From the NCBI RefSeq assembly GCF_000264315.1, contig NZ_AJXU01000030.1:31757-95756 (forward strand): a stretch of 64,000 nt of DNA, in the 5' to 3' direction. The notes beneath the pieces are model-generated. The model ran no database searches and was not told where the DNA came from. It saw only the letters and a list, made by a program, of their open reading frames with translations. The position numbers were made by a program, and so were the translations under genes. Below, piece after piece: positions 43,205-50,972 of this stretch. Numbering within the stretch: the stretch's first letter is position 1; every line of letters begins with the position of its first letter. The stretch is from Rhodanobacter fulvus Jip2. Lineage in GTDB: Bacteria; Pseudomonadota; Gammaproteobacteria; Xanthomonadales; Rhodanobacteraceae.

Positions 43205-44596
43205 ATGAAACTCATCCGCTTCGGCCAAGCCGCACGTCGATCAAGCCAACCCTGGATTGGACTTCCATGCGGCCTTGCGCTGTTGCTGCTGTGCATCGTC
43301 GGCTCCGCACAAGCGGCGGCCGCCACCGGCACGTGGGTGGAAACCTGGGGCCAGGCGATGGTTTCCCATGTCCAGCCCTCGCCTGGTCGCGATGGCGTTT
43401 ACGCCGCACCGCACCTGCGCGATGCCACGCTGCGGCAAACCGTGCTGGTCAGCGTGGGCGGCCAACAGGTGCGCGTGCGGTTGTCGAATGTGTATGGCTC
43501 GACACCACTGACCATCACCGCGGCCAGCGTGGCGCCGGCCGCCGACGCGGCGGGCGATCACACCGCCATCGATCCCACGCATAGCCACGCGCTGCATTTC
43601 GGCGGCAAGCCCACCCTGACCATTCCCGCCGGTGCCACGGCGTTGAGCGACCCGGTCGCGCTGCCCGTACCGGCGCTGTCCAGCCTGGTGGTGAGCCTTT
43701 ATTTCCACAACGACAGCGCCATCGCCGATTACCACGCCGCCCAGACCACGACCACCACGGCGTTGGTGGCGGGCAACGCGCTGCGGGCGGCATCGCTGGC
43801 GTCGCGGCCGCCGCTTGCGGCACTGGACAAGGATGCGGCTTCCCATATCTATGTCCTCGAAGGCGTTGAAGTGGAGGCGGCGCAGCCCACCCGCGTCATC
43901 GTGGCGTTCGGCGATTCGATCACCGACGGTGCCTACGCCACCGGCCCCGACAAAACCTGGCCGGGCGTGCTGGCCACGCTGGCCAACCGCGCAGCGTCAC
44001 CCGGCGCCGCCGTCATCAACACCGGCATCGGCGGCAATGAACTGACCAGCGATCAGAGCTATCTCCCGTTCGGTCCGGCCGCACTGAAGCGTTTCGAACG
44101 CGACGTGATCGACCGCGCCGGGGTGACCGACGTGATCGTGCTGTTGGGTACCAACGACCTCAACCGTGGCATCGATGCGGCCGGCCAGCCGCGCGGCGCT
44201 GCCGCTCACGACATCATCGACAGCTTGCGCATGCTGGCCGACGCCGCCCACGCGCATCACCTGCGCATCCATGGCGGCACCATTCCGCCGTTCGCCGGGT
44301 TTACCGGGGACGGCTGGTATTCACCGGCCACCGAAGCCACGCGCCAGAGCGTCAATCAATGGATCCGCCGCGCGGGCATGTTCGACAGCGTGGTGGATTT
44401 CTCGCCGGCATTGGCCGGCGCGTACCAGCCATCGCCGCTGGCCGCGCAACAACCGTCCTTGCCCGAAGGCATGGCTCAGGTATGCGCCGGCGACACCGGC
44501 CTGCATCCGAACGATCGCGGTTACGCGGTGATGGGCACGCTGGCCTACAACGTGTTGTTCCGCGCGCAGGAGCAGCCCGCCGCGCGCTGCCATTGA
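43205..44596 (+). CDS. SGNH/GDSL hydrolase, secreted
   Basis: This 463-residue exported esterase has a signal peptide ending IVGSAQA (residue 37). Block I is VAFGDSITDGAY (nucleophile Ser), block II is NTGIGGNEL (Gly/Asn), block III is VLLGTNDLNRG and block V is DTGLHPNDRGYAV (Asp and His). An N-terminal beta-rich module of about 200 residues precedes the catalytic core, as in acetyl-xylan or rhamnogalacturonan acetylesterase relatives. ATG 43205 follows CGGAGAAACCCG. It is divergent from a sugar transporter across a LacI operator and next to hemicellulose enzymes. Deacetylation of plant polysaccharide is therefore the likely role. Confidence 0.88.
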   Translation: MKLIRFGQAARRSSQPWIGLPCGLALLLLCIVGSAQAAAATGTWVETWGQAMVSHVQPSPGRDGVYAAPHLRDATLRQTVLVSVGGQQVRVRLSNVYGSTPLTITAASVAPAADAAGDHTAIDPTHSHALHFGGKPTLTIPAGATALSDPVALPVPALSSLVVSLYFHNDSAIADYHAAQTTTTTALVAGNALRAASLASRPPLAALDKDAASHIYVLEGVEVEAAQPTRVIVAFGDSITDGAYATGPDKTWPGVLATLANRAASPGAAVINTGIGGNELTSDQSYLPFGPAALKRFERDVIDRAGVTDVIVLLGTNDLNRGIDAAGQPRGAAAHDIIDSLRMLADAAHAHHLRIHGGTIPPFAGFTGDGWYSPATEATRQSVNQWIRRAGMFDSVVDFSPALAGAYQPSPLAAQQPSLPEGMAQVCAGDTGLHPNDRGYAVMGTLAYNVLFRAQEQPAARCH

Positions 44597-44602
44597 GGCA
44601 CG

Positions 44603-46150
44603 TCACACGCCGTCGAACAGGTCGCAGATCGTCCCGCCCAGATGGGTGCCGGCGTGCACACCGGCGGCGTCCATATCGACATAGGCGCCTGTGACAGGTG
44701 TGAAGCGCGGCCACGACGGTAGGCCTGCACCATTGGGATCGCCGGTCTTGATGAAGTTGATGAAGTAAACCTGCGGGCTCACCGTCGGCCGCGCGGCGTT
44801 CAACGGCGTGCCCTCGTACAGATAGGGCAACTCGGCGCTGTGGTGCGATGGCTCGAACGAGAACTGCGCCCGCCATGCCGGCGCGCCGTGCGCCGCGTAA
44901 CGCGCCAGCACATGATTGCCCGCGCAGCGGAAATCGGTATCGGTGCCGATGCGCTCGGCCAGCGTTCCCAGCTTCGCCGCATCGGCAGCGGCTTCTGCGT
45001 TCCCGTCCGCACCGTAATGCCGCGCGGCGGCGGCGTAATGCTGTCCAAATACCTGGTGCAGCCGGCGTTCGATCTTCGCGCTGCCGCCGGGCACTTGCAG
45101 TTCGATGCGGTTGGTCGAGAGCACGTAGGGAATCGCCGTCGCGGGAACGTCGGCGAGACTTGATGCCGGCGACTGGGTGACGACCCTTCCATCGACCACG
45201 GCCTGCAGCCACAGGTAGCTGTCGTCGGTGATCGCGTCGCTGTGCAGCTGCAGGTCGGCGGCCAGCAGCGCCTTCAGCGGAGCGTCGCGCAACTGCTTCA
45301 GATCGTTCACATGCAGCCGCTGTTCGAGTTGCGTGCCCAGCGCCTCGTTCTGCGCAAGGCTGCGCACGCTCTGGCCGAAAGCGGGTGTGCCGCCGGTGGC
45401 CCATGCGCCCGCGAACAGCTGCTGATCGCGCGCCTCCAACGTCAGCAAGCCCACGTCCATGCCGCCGGCCGATTGACCGGCGATGGTGACGCGCCGGGGA
45501 TCGCCGCCGAAGCGACCGATCTCGCGATGCACCCACTTCAGCGCCGCCAGCTGATCCATCAAGCCGTAGTTGCCCGAGTGCCCGCCCTGCTCGGCCGACA
45601 ACGCCGGCAGCGAAATGAAACCGAGCACACCGAGCCGGTACTGCACCGACACCACCACGATGCCGGCGTGCGCCAGCTTGATCCGGTCGATGTCCGCCGC
45701 CGAGCCGGCACGGTTCGAGCCGCCGTGGATCCACACCAGCACCGGCAACGGCCGCGACGGATGCAGGTTCGGCGTGTTGAGGTTGAGATAGAGGCAGTCC
45801 TCGCTGGAATGCATGGCGTCGGCCTTGTTCCAGCCGTAATCGTTTTGCGCGCAGGCCGATGGCGCATGCGTGGCATCGCGCACACCGGACCACGCCGCGG
45901 CATCCCGCGGCGCCCGCCAGCGCAGCGCGCCGGTGGGCGGCGCCGCGAACGGTATGCCGAGAAACACCGCACCGCCCTTGCCGTCCGACTGCCCGGCCAG
46001 CTTGCCGTTACTGGTGGTGACGGTGACCTTCGCCGGCACGGCCAGCGCCGACAGCGACGTCAGCAGCGCCAGCCCGAACAGCAGGCAGCGCAGCCGCCGC
46101 GGCCTGGAGCCAACGACGCGCGATGCACGATGGAATGACGGGTTCCGCAT
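44603..46150 (-). CDS. Type-B carboxylesterase/lipase family protein, secreted
   Basis: This 515-residue alpha/beta hydrolase of the carboxylesterase type B family has a signal peptide (RRLRCLLFGLALLTSLSALA). Signatures are FLGIPFAAPPTGALRW, SSEDCLYLNLNTP, the oxyanion loop WIHGGSNRAGS and the nucleophile elbow TIAGQSAGGMD. The acid and His partners lie further on (FEPSHHSAELPYLY). ATG 46150 is chosen because GGAGAAACGC precedes it; 46165 is the alternative. It converges on the SGNH gene with a six-base gap and is divergent from the AGE gene across a LacI-type dyad. The substrate is probably an ester-linked plant polymer or acylated sugar. Confidence 0.88.
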   Translation of the reverse strand: MRNPSFHRASRVVGSRPRRLRCLLFGLALLTSLSALAVPAKVTVTTSNGKLAGQSDGKGGAVFLGIPFAAPPTGALRWRAPRDAAAWSGVRDATHAPSACAQNDYGWNKADAMHSSEDCLYLNLNTPNLHPSRPLPVLVWIHGGSNRAGSAADIDRIKLAHAGIVVVSVQYRLGVLGFISLPALSAEQGGHSGNYGLMDQLAALKWVHREIGRFGGDPRRVTIAGQSAGGMDVGLLTLEARDQQLFAGAWATGGTPAFGQSVRSLAQNEALGTQLEQRLHVNDLKQLRDAPLKALLAADLQLHSDAITDDSYLWLQAVVDGRVVTQSPASSLADVPATAIPYVLSTNRIELQVPGGSAKIERRLHQVFGQHYAAAARHYGADGNAEAAADAAKLGTLAERIGTDTDFRCAGNHVLARYAAHGAPAWRAQFSFEPSHHSAELPYLYEGTPLNAARPTVSPQVYFINFIKTGDPNGAGLPSWPRFTPVTGAYVDMDAAGVHAGTHLGGTICDLFDGV

Positions 46151-46188
46151 GCGTTTCTCCGGCAACGGTGCGCCTCGCGGCGATGTTC

Positions 46189-46202
46189 TGGTAACCTTAC
46201 CA
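46189..46202. promoter_or_regulatory. LacI-type dyad between carboxylesterase and AGE isomerase genes
   Basis: TGGTAA and TTACCA form a perfect 6-base dyad around CC, closely matching the operator at 43107-43120 (shared form TGRTAAC-S-TTACC). It lies 39 bases before the carboxylesterase start and 75 before the AGE start. This suggests both belong to the LacI regulon of the 39.6 kb repressor. Confidence 0.55.
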
Positions 46203-46276
46203 CGACATCGCCGCGTGAACCCTCAGTCGCGCGCCGCGGTGCCCGTCCACCGGCCCGGTTTGTGGGGAAGACATAC

Positions 46277-47482
46277 ATGACACTCAGCGAAAGCACTGCC
46301 CGCCAGGCGCTCCCCGATTTTCGCTCGCGCGAATTTCTGCTTGGGCATGCCGCTGGCATCATGCGTTTCTATCACCCGCGGTGCATCGATCCGGCGGGCG
46401 GTTTTTTTCACTACTTCCGCGACGACGGCAGCATCTACGATCGCGGCGGGCGGCATCTCGTAAGCAGCACGCGCTTCATCTACGACTACGCCATGGCGTG
46501 GAAGGCGTTCGGCGACCCGGCGTACCAGCAGGCGTTGCAGCACGGCCTGGATTACCTGCGCCACGCGCATCGCAACCCGCAAACCGGCGGCTACGCGTGG
46601 GAGCTGCGTGATGGCGTGGTTACCGACGCCAGCCAGCATTGCTATGGCCTGGCGTTCGTGGCGCTGGCCTACGCCAAGGCGTTCCATGCCGGCGTCGCCG
46701 AGGCCGAGGACTGGCTCGACGAAACCTGGGAGCTGATGGAACAACGGTTCTGGGACGCCGACCACGGCCTCTACGCCGACGAGGCGGATGCGGACTGGAA
46801 CCTCAGCGACTACCGCGGGCAGAACGCCAACATGCACGCCTGCGAGGCGTGGCTGGCCGCCTATGCGGCCACCGGCAAGCCGCGCTACCTGGCACGGGCG
46901 AAATTGCTGGCCGAGCACATGGTCAATCGCCAGGCCGCGTTGACCGGCGGACTGGTGTGGGAGCATTACCGCCCCGACTGGTCGGTCGACTGGGATTACA
47001 ACTTCAACGACCGCAGCAACATCTTCAAGCCGTGGGGTTTCCAGCCCGGCCACCAGACCGAATGGGCCAAGCTGCTGCTGATCCTGGAAAGCTACGCGCC
47101 CGAGCCGTGGTACCTGCCCAAGGCGCAGCAGCTTTTCGATTACGCGCTCACGCAAGCCTGGGATCACGAGCACGGCGGCATGGTCTATGGCCTCGACCGC
47201 GACGGCGCGTTCTACGACACCGACAAGTACTACTGGGTACAGGCCGAATCGCTGGCCGCCGCCGCCATGCTGGCCACGCGCACCGGCGAGGAGCGCTATT
47301 GGCAGGCCTACCAGAAGCTGTGGCAATACAGCTGGCAGCATCTGGTCGACCACCGCTACGGCGCCTGGTACCGCATCCTGAGCCGCGACAACCAGTCCTA
47401 CAGCGACGAGAAAAGCCCGGCCGGCAAGACCGATTACCACACCATGGGCGCCTGCTACGACGTGCTGGCCTGGATCAGCTGA
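46277..47482 (+). CDS. AGE (N-acylglucosamine 2-epimerase) family isomerase, mannose-isomerase-like
   Basis: This 401-residue (alpha/alpha)6-barrel epimerase/isomerase lacks a signal peptide and is cytoplasmic. Family features include GGFFHYFRDDG, STRFIYDYAMAW, GQNANMHACEAWLAAY, GFQPGHQTEWAKLL and the C-terminal catalytic-His region DYHTMGACYDVLAW. Length and motifs fit D-mannose isomerases, which interconvert mannose and fructose, better than the longer cellobiose 2-epimerases. ATG 46277 is preceded by GGGGAAG. With a fructokinase-like gene and a sugar transporter 5 kb away under the same apparent operator, a mannose to fructose to fructose-phosphate route is proposed. Confidence 0.88.
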   Translation: MTLSESTARQALPDFRSREFLLGHAAGIMRFYHPRCIDPAGGFFHYFRDDGSIYDRGGRHLVSSTRFIYDYAMAWKAFGDPAYQQALQHGLDYLRHAHRNPQTGGYAWELRDGVVTDASQHCYGLAFVALAYAKAFHAGVAEAEDWLDETWELMEQRFWDADHGLYADEADADWNLSDYRGQNANMHACEAWLAAYAATGKPRYLARAKLLAEHMVNRQAALTGGLVWEHYRPDWSVDWDYNFNDRSNIFKPWGFQPGHQTEWAKLLLILESYAPEPWYLPKAQQLFDYALTQAWDHEHGGMVYGLDRDGAFYDTDKYYWVQAESLAAAAMLATRTGEERYWQAYQKLWQYSWQHLVDHRYGAWYRILSRDNQSYSDEKSPAGKTDYHTMGACYDVLAWIS

Positions 47483-47521
47483 GCCGCATCCCGCGGGCAT
47501 GACGCCCGCCTGTCGTATCGC

Positions 47522-48592
47522 TTACGGCGTGGCCTCGAACTTCAGGTGCTTGCTGAAGAACGGCAGCGCCTCATCCTGGAAACGGAAGGCGATGTTGCTG
47601 ACGTGGGTGCCTGGATAGATGGTGAAGCTGTTGTTGATGCCGTAGCTGTCGAGCACCTCGTGCAGCTTGCGCGCGTCGAAGCGCAGCCCGTCCTGGTCGC
47701 CCACATCGATGGCGATCGCGCGATAGCGACGCAGGTTGCCGATGTACTGGTCGATGAAAACCAGCGGCGCATTGGCCGTCCATTTGGCCAGCACGTCGGG
47801 TTGCAGTTCACCGTTTCTGGTGGGCAGGTCGAAATAGAACGGCGGCCTGGCCGGGTCGGGCGACCACGCCGCGGCGGTGGCCAGCGTGGCCCGTGCCATG
47901 AACGGCAGGTCGGTGGCATCGGCGGCGGATTTGAGCGACTCCAGCGACGCCAGCGCCTTGGCGTCGAGCTGGTCGCCGGTGCGCGGCGACAGGCAGCACG
48001 GGCTCATGATGTACAGCGCGCCGAACACGTCGGGGTGCTTCATGCCGATGCGGGTAGCGCCGTAGCCGCCCATGGAATGGCCGGCCAGGCCGCGGCTCAA
48101 ACGATCGGGCAGCGTGCGGTAGTGGGCGTCGATGTAGGCGACGAGGTCATGCTGGATGAAGGTCTCGAAATCGCCCACGGTGGGCGAGCCCGAATACATC
48201 GAGCCGCCAAAGACCGTCTTCGAATCGGGCAGCACCACGATCATCGGGCGCGCGCCCTTGGCGAACGCGTTTTCGATGGTCTGCGGAACATGGATCTCCC
48301 TGGTCCACTGCTCGGCGCCGATCGAATAACCGTGCAGCGCATAGACCACCGGATAGTGGCGATCGGGATGGCTGGCGTAGCCGGGCGGCAGCACCACCAG
48401 CACATCGCGGTCGGCGGACTCGTGCTCCAGGTTGCCCTCCAGCGACGCGCCATGCACCTTGATGTGCTCGACCGTCACCGGCTTCGCACCGGCCACGGCC
48501 GGCGGGCTGTTGTTCAGTGCCTGCGCCTGCGCCGATGCGCCCCAACATGTCAGCGCCACCAGCGTCGCGCCTACCAGTCCGATAATTCGCAT
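47522..48592 (-). CDS. Secreted alpha/beta-hydrolase esterase (esterase D / feruloyl esterase-like)
   Basis: This 356-residue exported esterase has a signal peptide (CWGASAQAQA). The fold belongs to the esterase D/antigen 85 group: YPVVYALHGYSIGAEQW (oxyanion loop), the nucleophile elbow GLAGHSMGGYGATRIG, ASP in DVGDQDGLRFD and His in YPGTHVSNIAFRFQ. Such enzymes remove feruloyl or acetyl groups from xylan. It lies downstream of the GH51 and GH3 genes on the same strand, although a 233-base spacer with a REP pair separates them. Action on ester substituents of arabinoxylan fits the context. Confidence 0.85.
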   Translation of the reverse strand: MRIIGLVGATLVALTCWGASAQAQALNNSPPAVAGAKPVTVEHIKVHGASLEGNLEHESADRDVLVVLPPGYASHPDRHYPVVYALHGYSIGAEQWTREIHVPQTIENAFAKGARPMIVVLPDSKTVFGGSMYSGSPTVGDFETFIQHDLVAYIDAHYRTLPDRLSRGLAGHSMGGYGATRIGMKHPDVFGALYIMSPCCLSPRTGDQLDAKALASLESLKSAADATDLPFMARATLATAAAWSPDPARPPFYFDLPTRNGELQPDVLAKWTANAPLVFIDQYIGNLRRYRAIAIDVGDQDGLRFDARKLHEVLDSYGINNSFTIYPGTHVSNIAFRFQDEALPFFSKHLKFEATP

Positions 48593-48695
48593 GGCCCCTC
48601 CTGTTCCTGTGGCGTCGCCATCGCGACGTTACGACGTTCGATGTTGCTGCGGCTCCCAGGGCTTGGGAGGGAGGAAAGAAGCGGTGCTACCCCGT

Positions 48696-48776
48696 GTGGG
48701 AGCGACTTCAGTCGCGATGCTCTCGGTTTGGTTTGTTGCCTAAGGACAAGAGCATCGCGGCTGAAGCCGCTCCCAC
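48696..48776. repeat. REP pair (BIME-like inverted repeat)
   Basis: Two GTGGGAGC-type REP units face each other: GTGGGAGCGACTTCAGTCGC at 48696 onwards and its mirrored relative GCGGCTGAAGCCGCTCCCAC ending at 48776. Inner arms are GATGCTCT and AGAGCATC. It occupies the spacer between the GH51 gene and the downstream esterase gene. The family member at 14304-14323 is a single unit. Confidence 0.8.
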
Positions 48777-48817
48777 AACGATCGCTCTTGTGTTTCGACT
48801 GCCCAGGCTCCCAGGTC

Positions 48818-48861
48818 AACGACCCTCATCCAGCGGAAAAACGACCCTCATCCAGCGGAAA
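48818..48861. repeat. Perfect 22-base tandem duplication at the 3' end of the GH51 gene
   Basis: Bases 48818-48839 are repeated exactly at 48840-48861 (each begins AACGACCCTCATCC on the plus strand). Because 22 is not a multiple of three, the duplication shifts the reading frame. Without it the GH51 protein would end DEGR-stop; with it the ending becomes DEGRFSAG-stop. The duplicated copy of the old ending remains as untranslated sequence. Confidence 0.9.
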
Positions 48862-50928
48862 TTCGTAGATCGCGGTGGAGATGGCCGGCACCACCAGCTT
48901 CGTCCCCAGCGCAGGCACCGTCGACTGCTTGATCGTCACGCCGGGCGCCGCACCCACCTTGTTTTCCGCGCTCAGGCGGGCGCCGCTCAGCCGCCACATG
49001 GTGCCCTTGCCGCGGGTGCGGGCGCCTTCGATCGCGATCGATACCGGCTGCGGTTTATGCGTGGCATTGACCACGGCGATGGTCAGCGTGCGGCGGTCCG
49101 GTGTCAGCGCGGCGACCATGTCCAGCGGATAGGTGGGGCTGCCCGCGTTGACCTTGGGGTGGTCGAAGCCCACCGGGTATGTCGGATCGGGCGGCGGCGC
49201 GTTGCCGCTGAGGTCGAGCGGGATCATGCCGGCGCCGAAGTGCTCGCCATACAGCTTGAACACCATGCCGGTGCTGTTGAGAACCGACGCGGTGGGCGTG
49301 ATGTCCATCGTGGACGAACCGGTGGTGAACGCGGCCATGCGCAGGAAATCGGAATGGCGCAACATTTCCTGCATCACCATCGCGTAGGCCAGCGACAGCT
49401 TCAGGCTCGGCTTGGCGCCGATGTACGCGTACTCGTCGATCGACAGGAAGATGTTGGCCGACTTCATCTTCGGGAAGCGCTGCTGGTAGATGCGCCACTC
49501 CTCGGCCTTCATGCGCACCTGGTTGGACGGCGCGCGGGCGAACTCCAGCAGCTCGTCGGCGGGCGGCGCGTCGGGGCGCTGTTCGGCGCGGTCGTACCAG
49601 TGCTCGCTGATGCCGTCGAAGTTGCCCCAGGCCTCGCGCAGCAGGCCGCCGGTCCAGTCTTCCTCGGTGCCGAACTTGGGCTGGATGCTGGCCAGCGAGG
49701 CGTTCTCCTTGGCCTCGCGCGGGTGCAGCTGGTCGGGCATGGCGCCCGATCCGATCAGGATGATCGACGGGTCGACCGCACGCATCGCCGCCGCGAAGCG
49801 GTTGTGCTTCTGCATGAAGTAGTCGAGCGTGGTGCGGCCGATCTGCCACCAGCCATACGGCTCGTTGCCGATGTTCCAGTAGCGCACACCGTAGGGCTCG
49901 GGGTGACCATTGGCGGCGCGTTTGGCGCCCCATTCGCTGGTTGCCGGGCCGTTGAGGTATTCCACCTCGTCGGCCGCCGAATGGGCGTCGCCCAGGCCGG
50001 CGTTTACGGTCACGTAGGGCTCGACGCCGATCAGCCGGGTGAGCGTCATCCACTCGTCCATGCCGAAGTCGTTGGCCTGCATCGCGCTCCAGGCCCGGTC
50101 ATACATCGGCGGACGCTTGTCGCGCGGCCCGATCGCCTCGTGCCAATCCCAGTTCGACAGGAAATTGCCGCCGGGCAGCCGCCAGAATCCGGAATTGAGC
50201 GTTTTCAGGATCGCCACCGTATCGGCGCGCCAGCCATCGATATTGTCCGCCGGCATCAACGACACCACGCCGACACGGAAGTGGCCCGTACCGGTGCCGG
50301 TGATGGTGAGCTTCGCATCATCCGCCTGGCGACCGGCCACGTAGTGCAGCGGCACCGTCTGCCACGACGAGGTCGCCGCAGGCAGCTTCACCGTCTGCTG
50401 CTGGCGGGCGCCATCGCCCCACGCCAACGTGACCGAAACGACCGCGCCGGGCGTGCCGCTGAAAACGATACGGCCGGTGTACGCCGTGCCCCTGGCCACG
50501 CCGAGGCCGCCCTGGCCGATGCCGCGGACGTGCGCGCCATCCAGCGCCACCACCACGTCCTGCGCGCCGACATAGGGATGGTCGCTGGCCATCGTCACCG
50601 CGGCGACATCGCCGATCGGTCGCCACTTGCGCAGCGGCGGCAGCGGCGGTCCGTCGAGTCTCGGCGGTTGCACGGGATCGTGCGCGGCATCCACCACGGG
50701 GAAATAGAACTTGCGGTCGTCGAGCATCTCGGCCCATAAGGAGCGCGCCACCAGGCTGCCGATCGGCTCGATGAACATGCCGTATTCGTAGCGCGACACC
50801 GGCTGGTGCTGCCGATCGACATGGATCTGTGCCTGCACCGCCTCGGCAGCGGCAGCGGCGGCGCCGAGCGGCAGCGTGGCGACCGCACAGGCGGCCAACA
50901 GCATCCCGATTCGAAATTTCCGCATCAT
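48826..50928 (-). CDS. Alpha-L-arabinofuranosidase, GH51 family, secreted
   Basis: This 700-residue exported glycosidase has a signal peptide ending near residue 30 (alanine-rich). An N-terminal carbohydrate-binding-like beta module spans about 70-230. The catalytic barrel has acid/base E356 (YWNIGNEPYGW) and nucleophile E499 (FLSIDEYAYIG), and a C-terminal beta domain follows. It releases L-arabinofuranose from arabinoxylan or arabinan in the periplasm. The ribosome site GAAGGGGAAGGG precedes two adjacent ATGs (50928, 50925). It follows the GH3 gene by 44 bases. The last four residues arise from a 22-base tandem duplication that shifted the frame. Confidence 0.92.
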   Translation of the reverse strand: MMRKFRIGMLLAACAVATLPLGAAAAAAEAVQAQIHVDRQHQPVSRYEYGMFIEPIGSLVARSLWAEMLDDRKFYFPVVDAAHDPVQPPRLDGPPLPPLRKWRPIGDVAAVTMASDHPYVGAQDVVVALDGAHVRGIGQGGLGVARGTAYTGRIVFSGTPGAVVSVTLAWGDGARQQQTVKLPAATSSWQTVPLHYVAGRQADDAKLTITGTGTGHFRVGVVSLMPADNIDGWRADTVAILKTLNSGFWRLPGGNFLSNWDWHEAIGPRDKRPPMYDRAWSAMQANDFGMDEWMTLTRLIGVEPYVTVNAGLGDAHSAADEVEYLNGPATSEWGAKRAANGHPEPYGVRYWNIGNEPYGWWQIGRTTLDYFMQKHNRFAAAMRAVDPSIILIGSGAMPDQLHPREAKENASLASIQPKFGTEEDWTGGLLREAWGNFDGISEHWYDRAEQRPDAPPADELLEFARAPSNQVRMKAEEWRIYQQRFPKMKSANIFLSIDEYAYIGAKPSLKLSLAYAMVMQEMLRHSDFLRMAAFTTGSSTMDITPTASVLNSTGMVFKLYGEHFGAGMIPLDLSGNAPPPDPTYPVGFDHPKVNAGSPTYPLDMVAALTPDRRTLTIAVVNATHKPQPVSIAIEGARTRGKGTMWRLSGARLSAENKVGAAPGVTIKQSTVPALGTKLVVPAISTAIYEFPLDEGRFSAG

Positions 50929-50972
50929 CCCTTCCCCTTCGATGTGTTGTCAGCGCCGCGCCGCGGCCGTTG

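Noticed and set aside
48620..48640. A third LacI operator upstream of the esterase at 48592 (GACGTTAC half-site).
   Set aside because: Only one half matches the TGRTAAC-S-TTACC form and there is no dyad.
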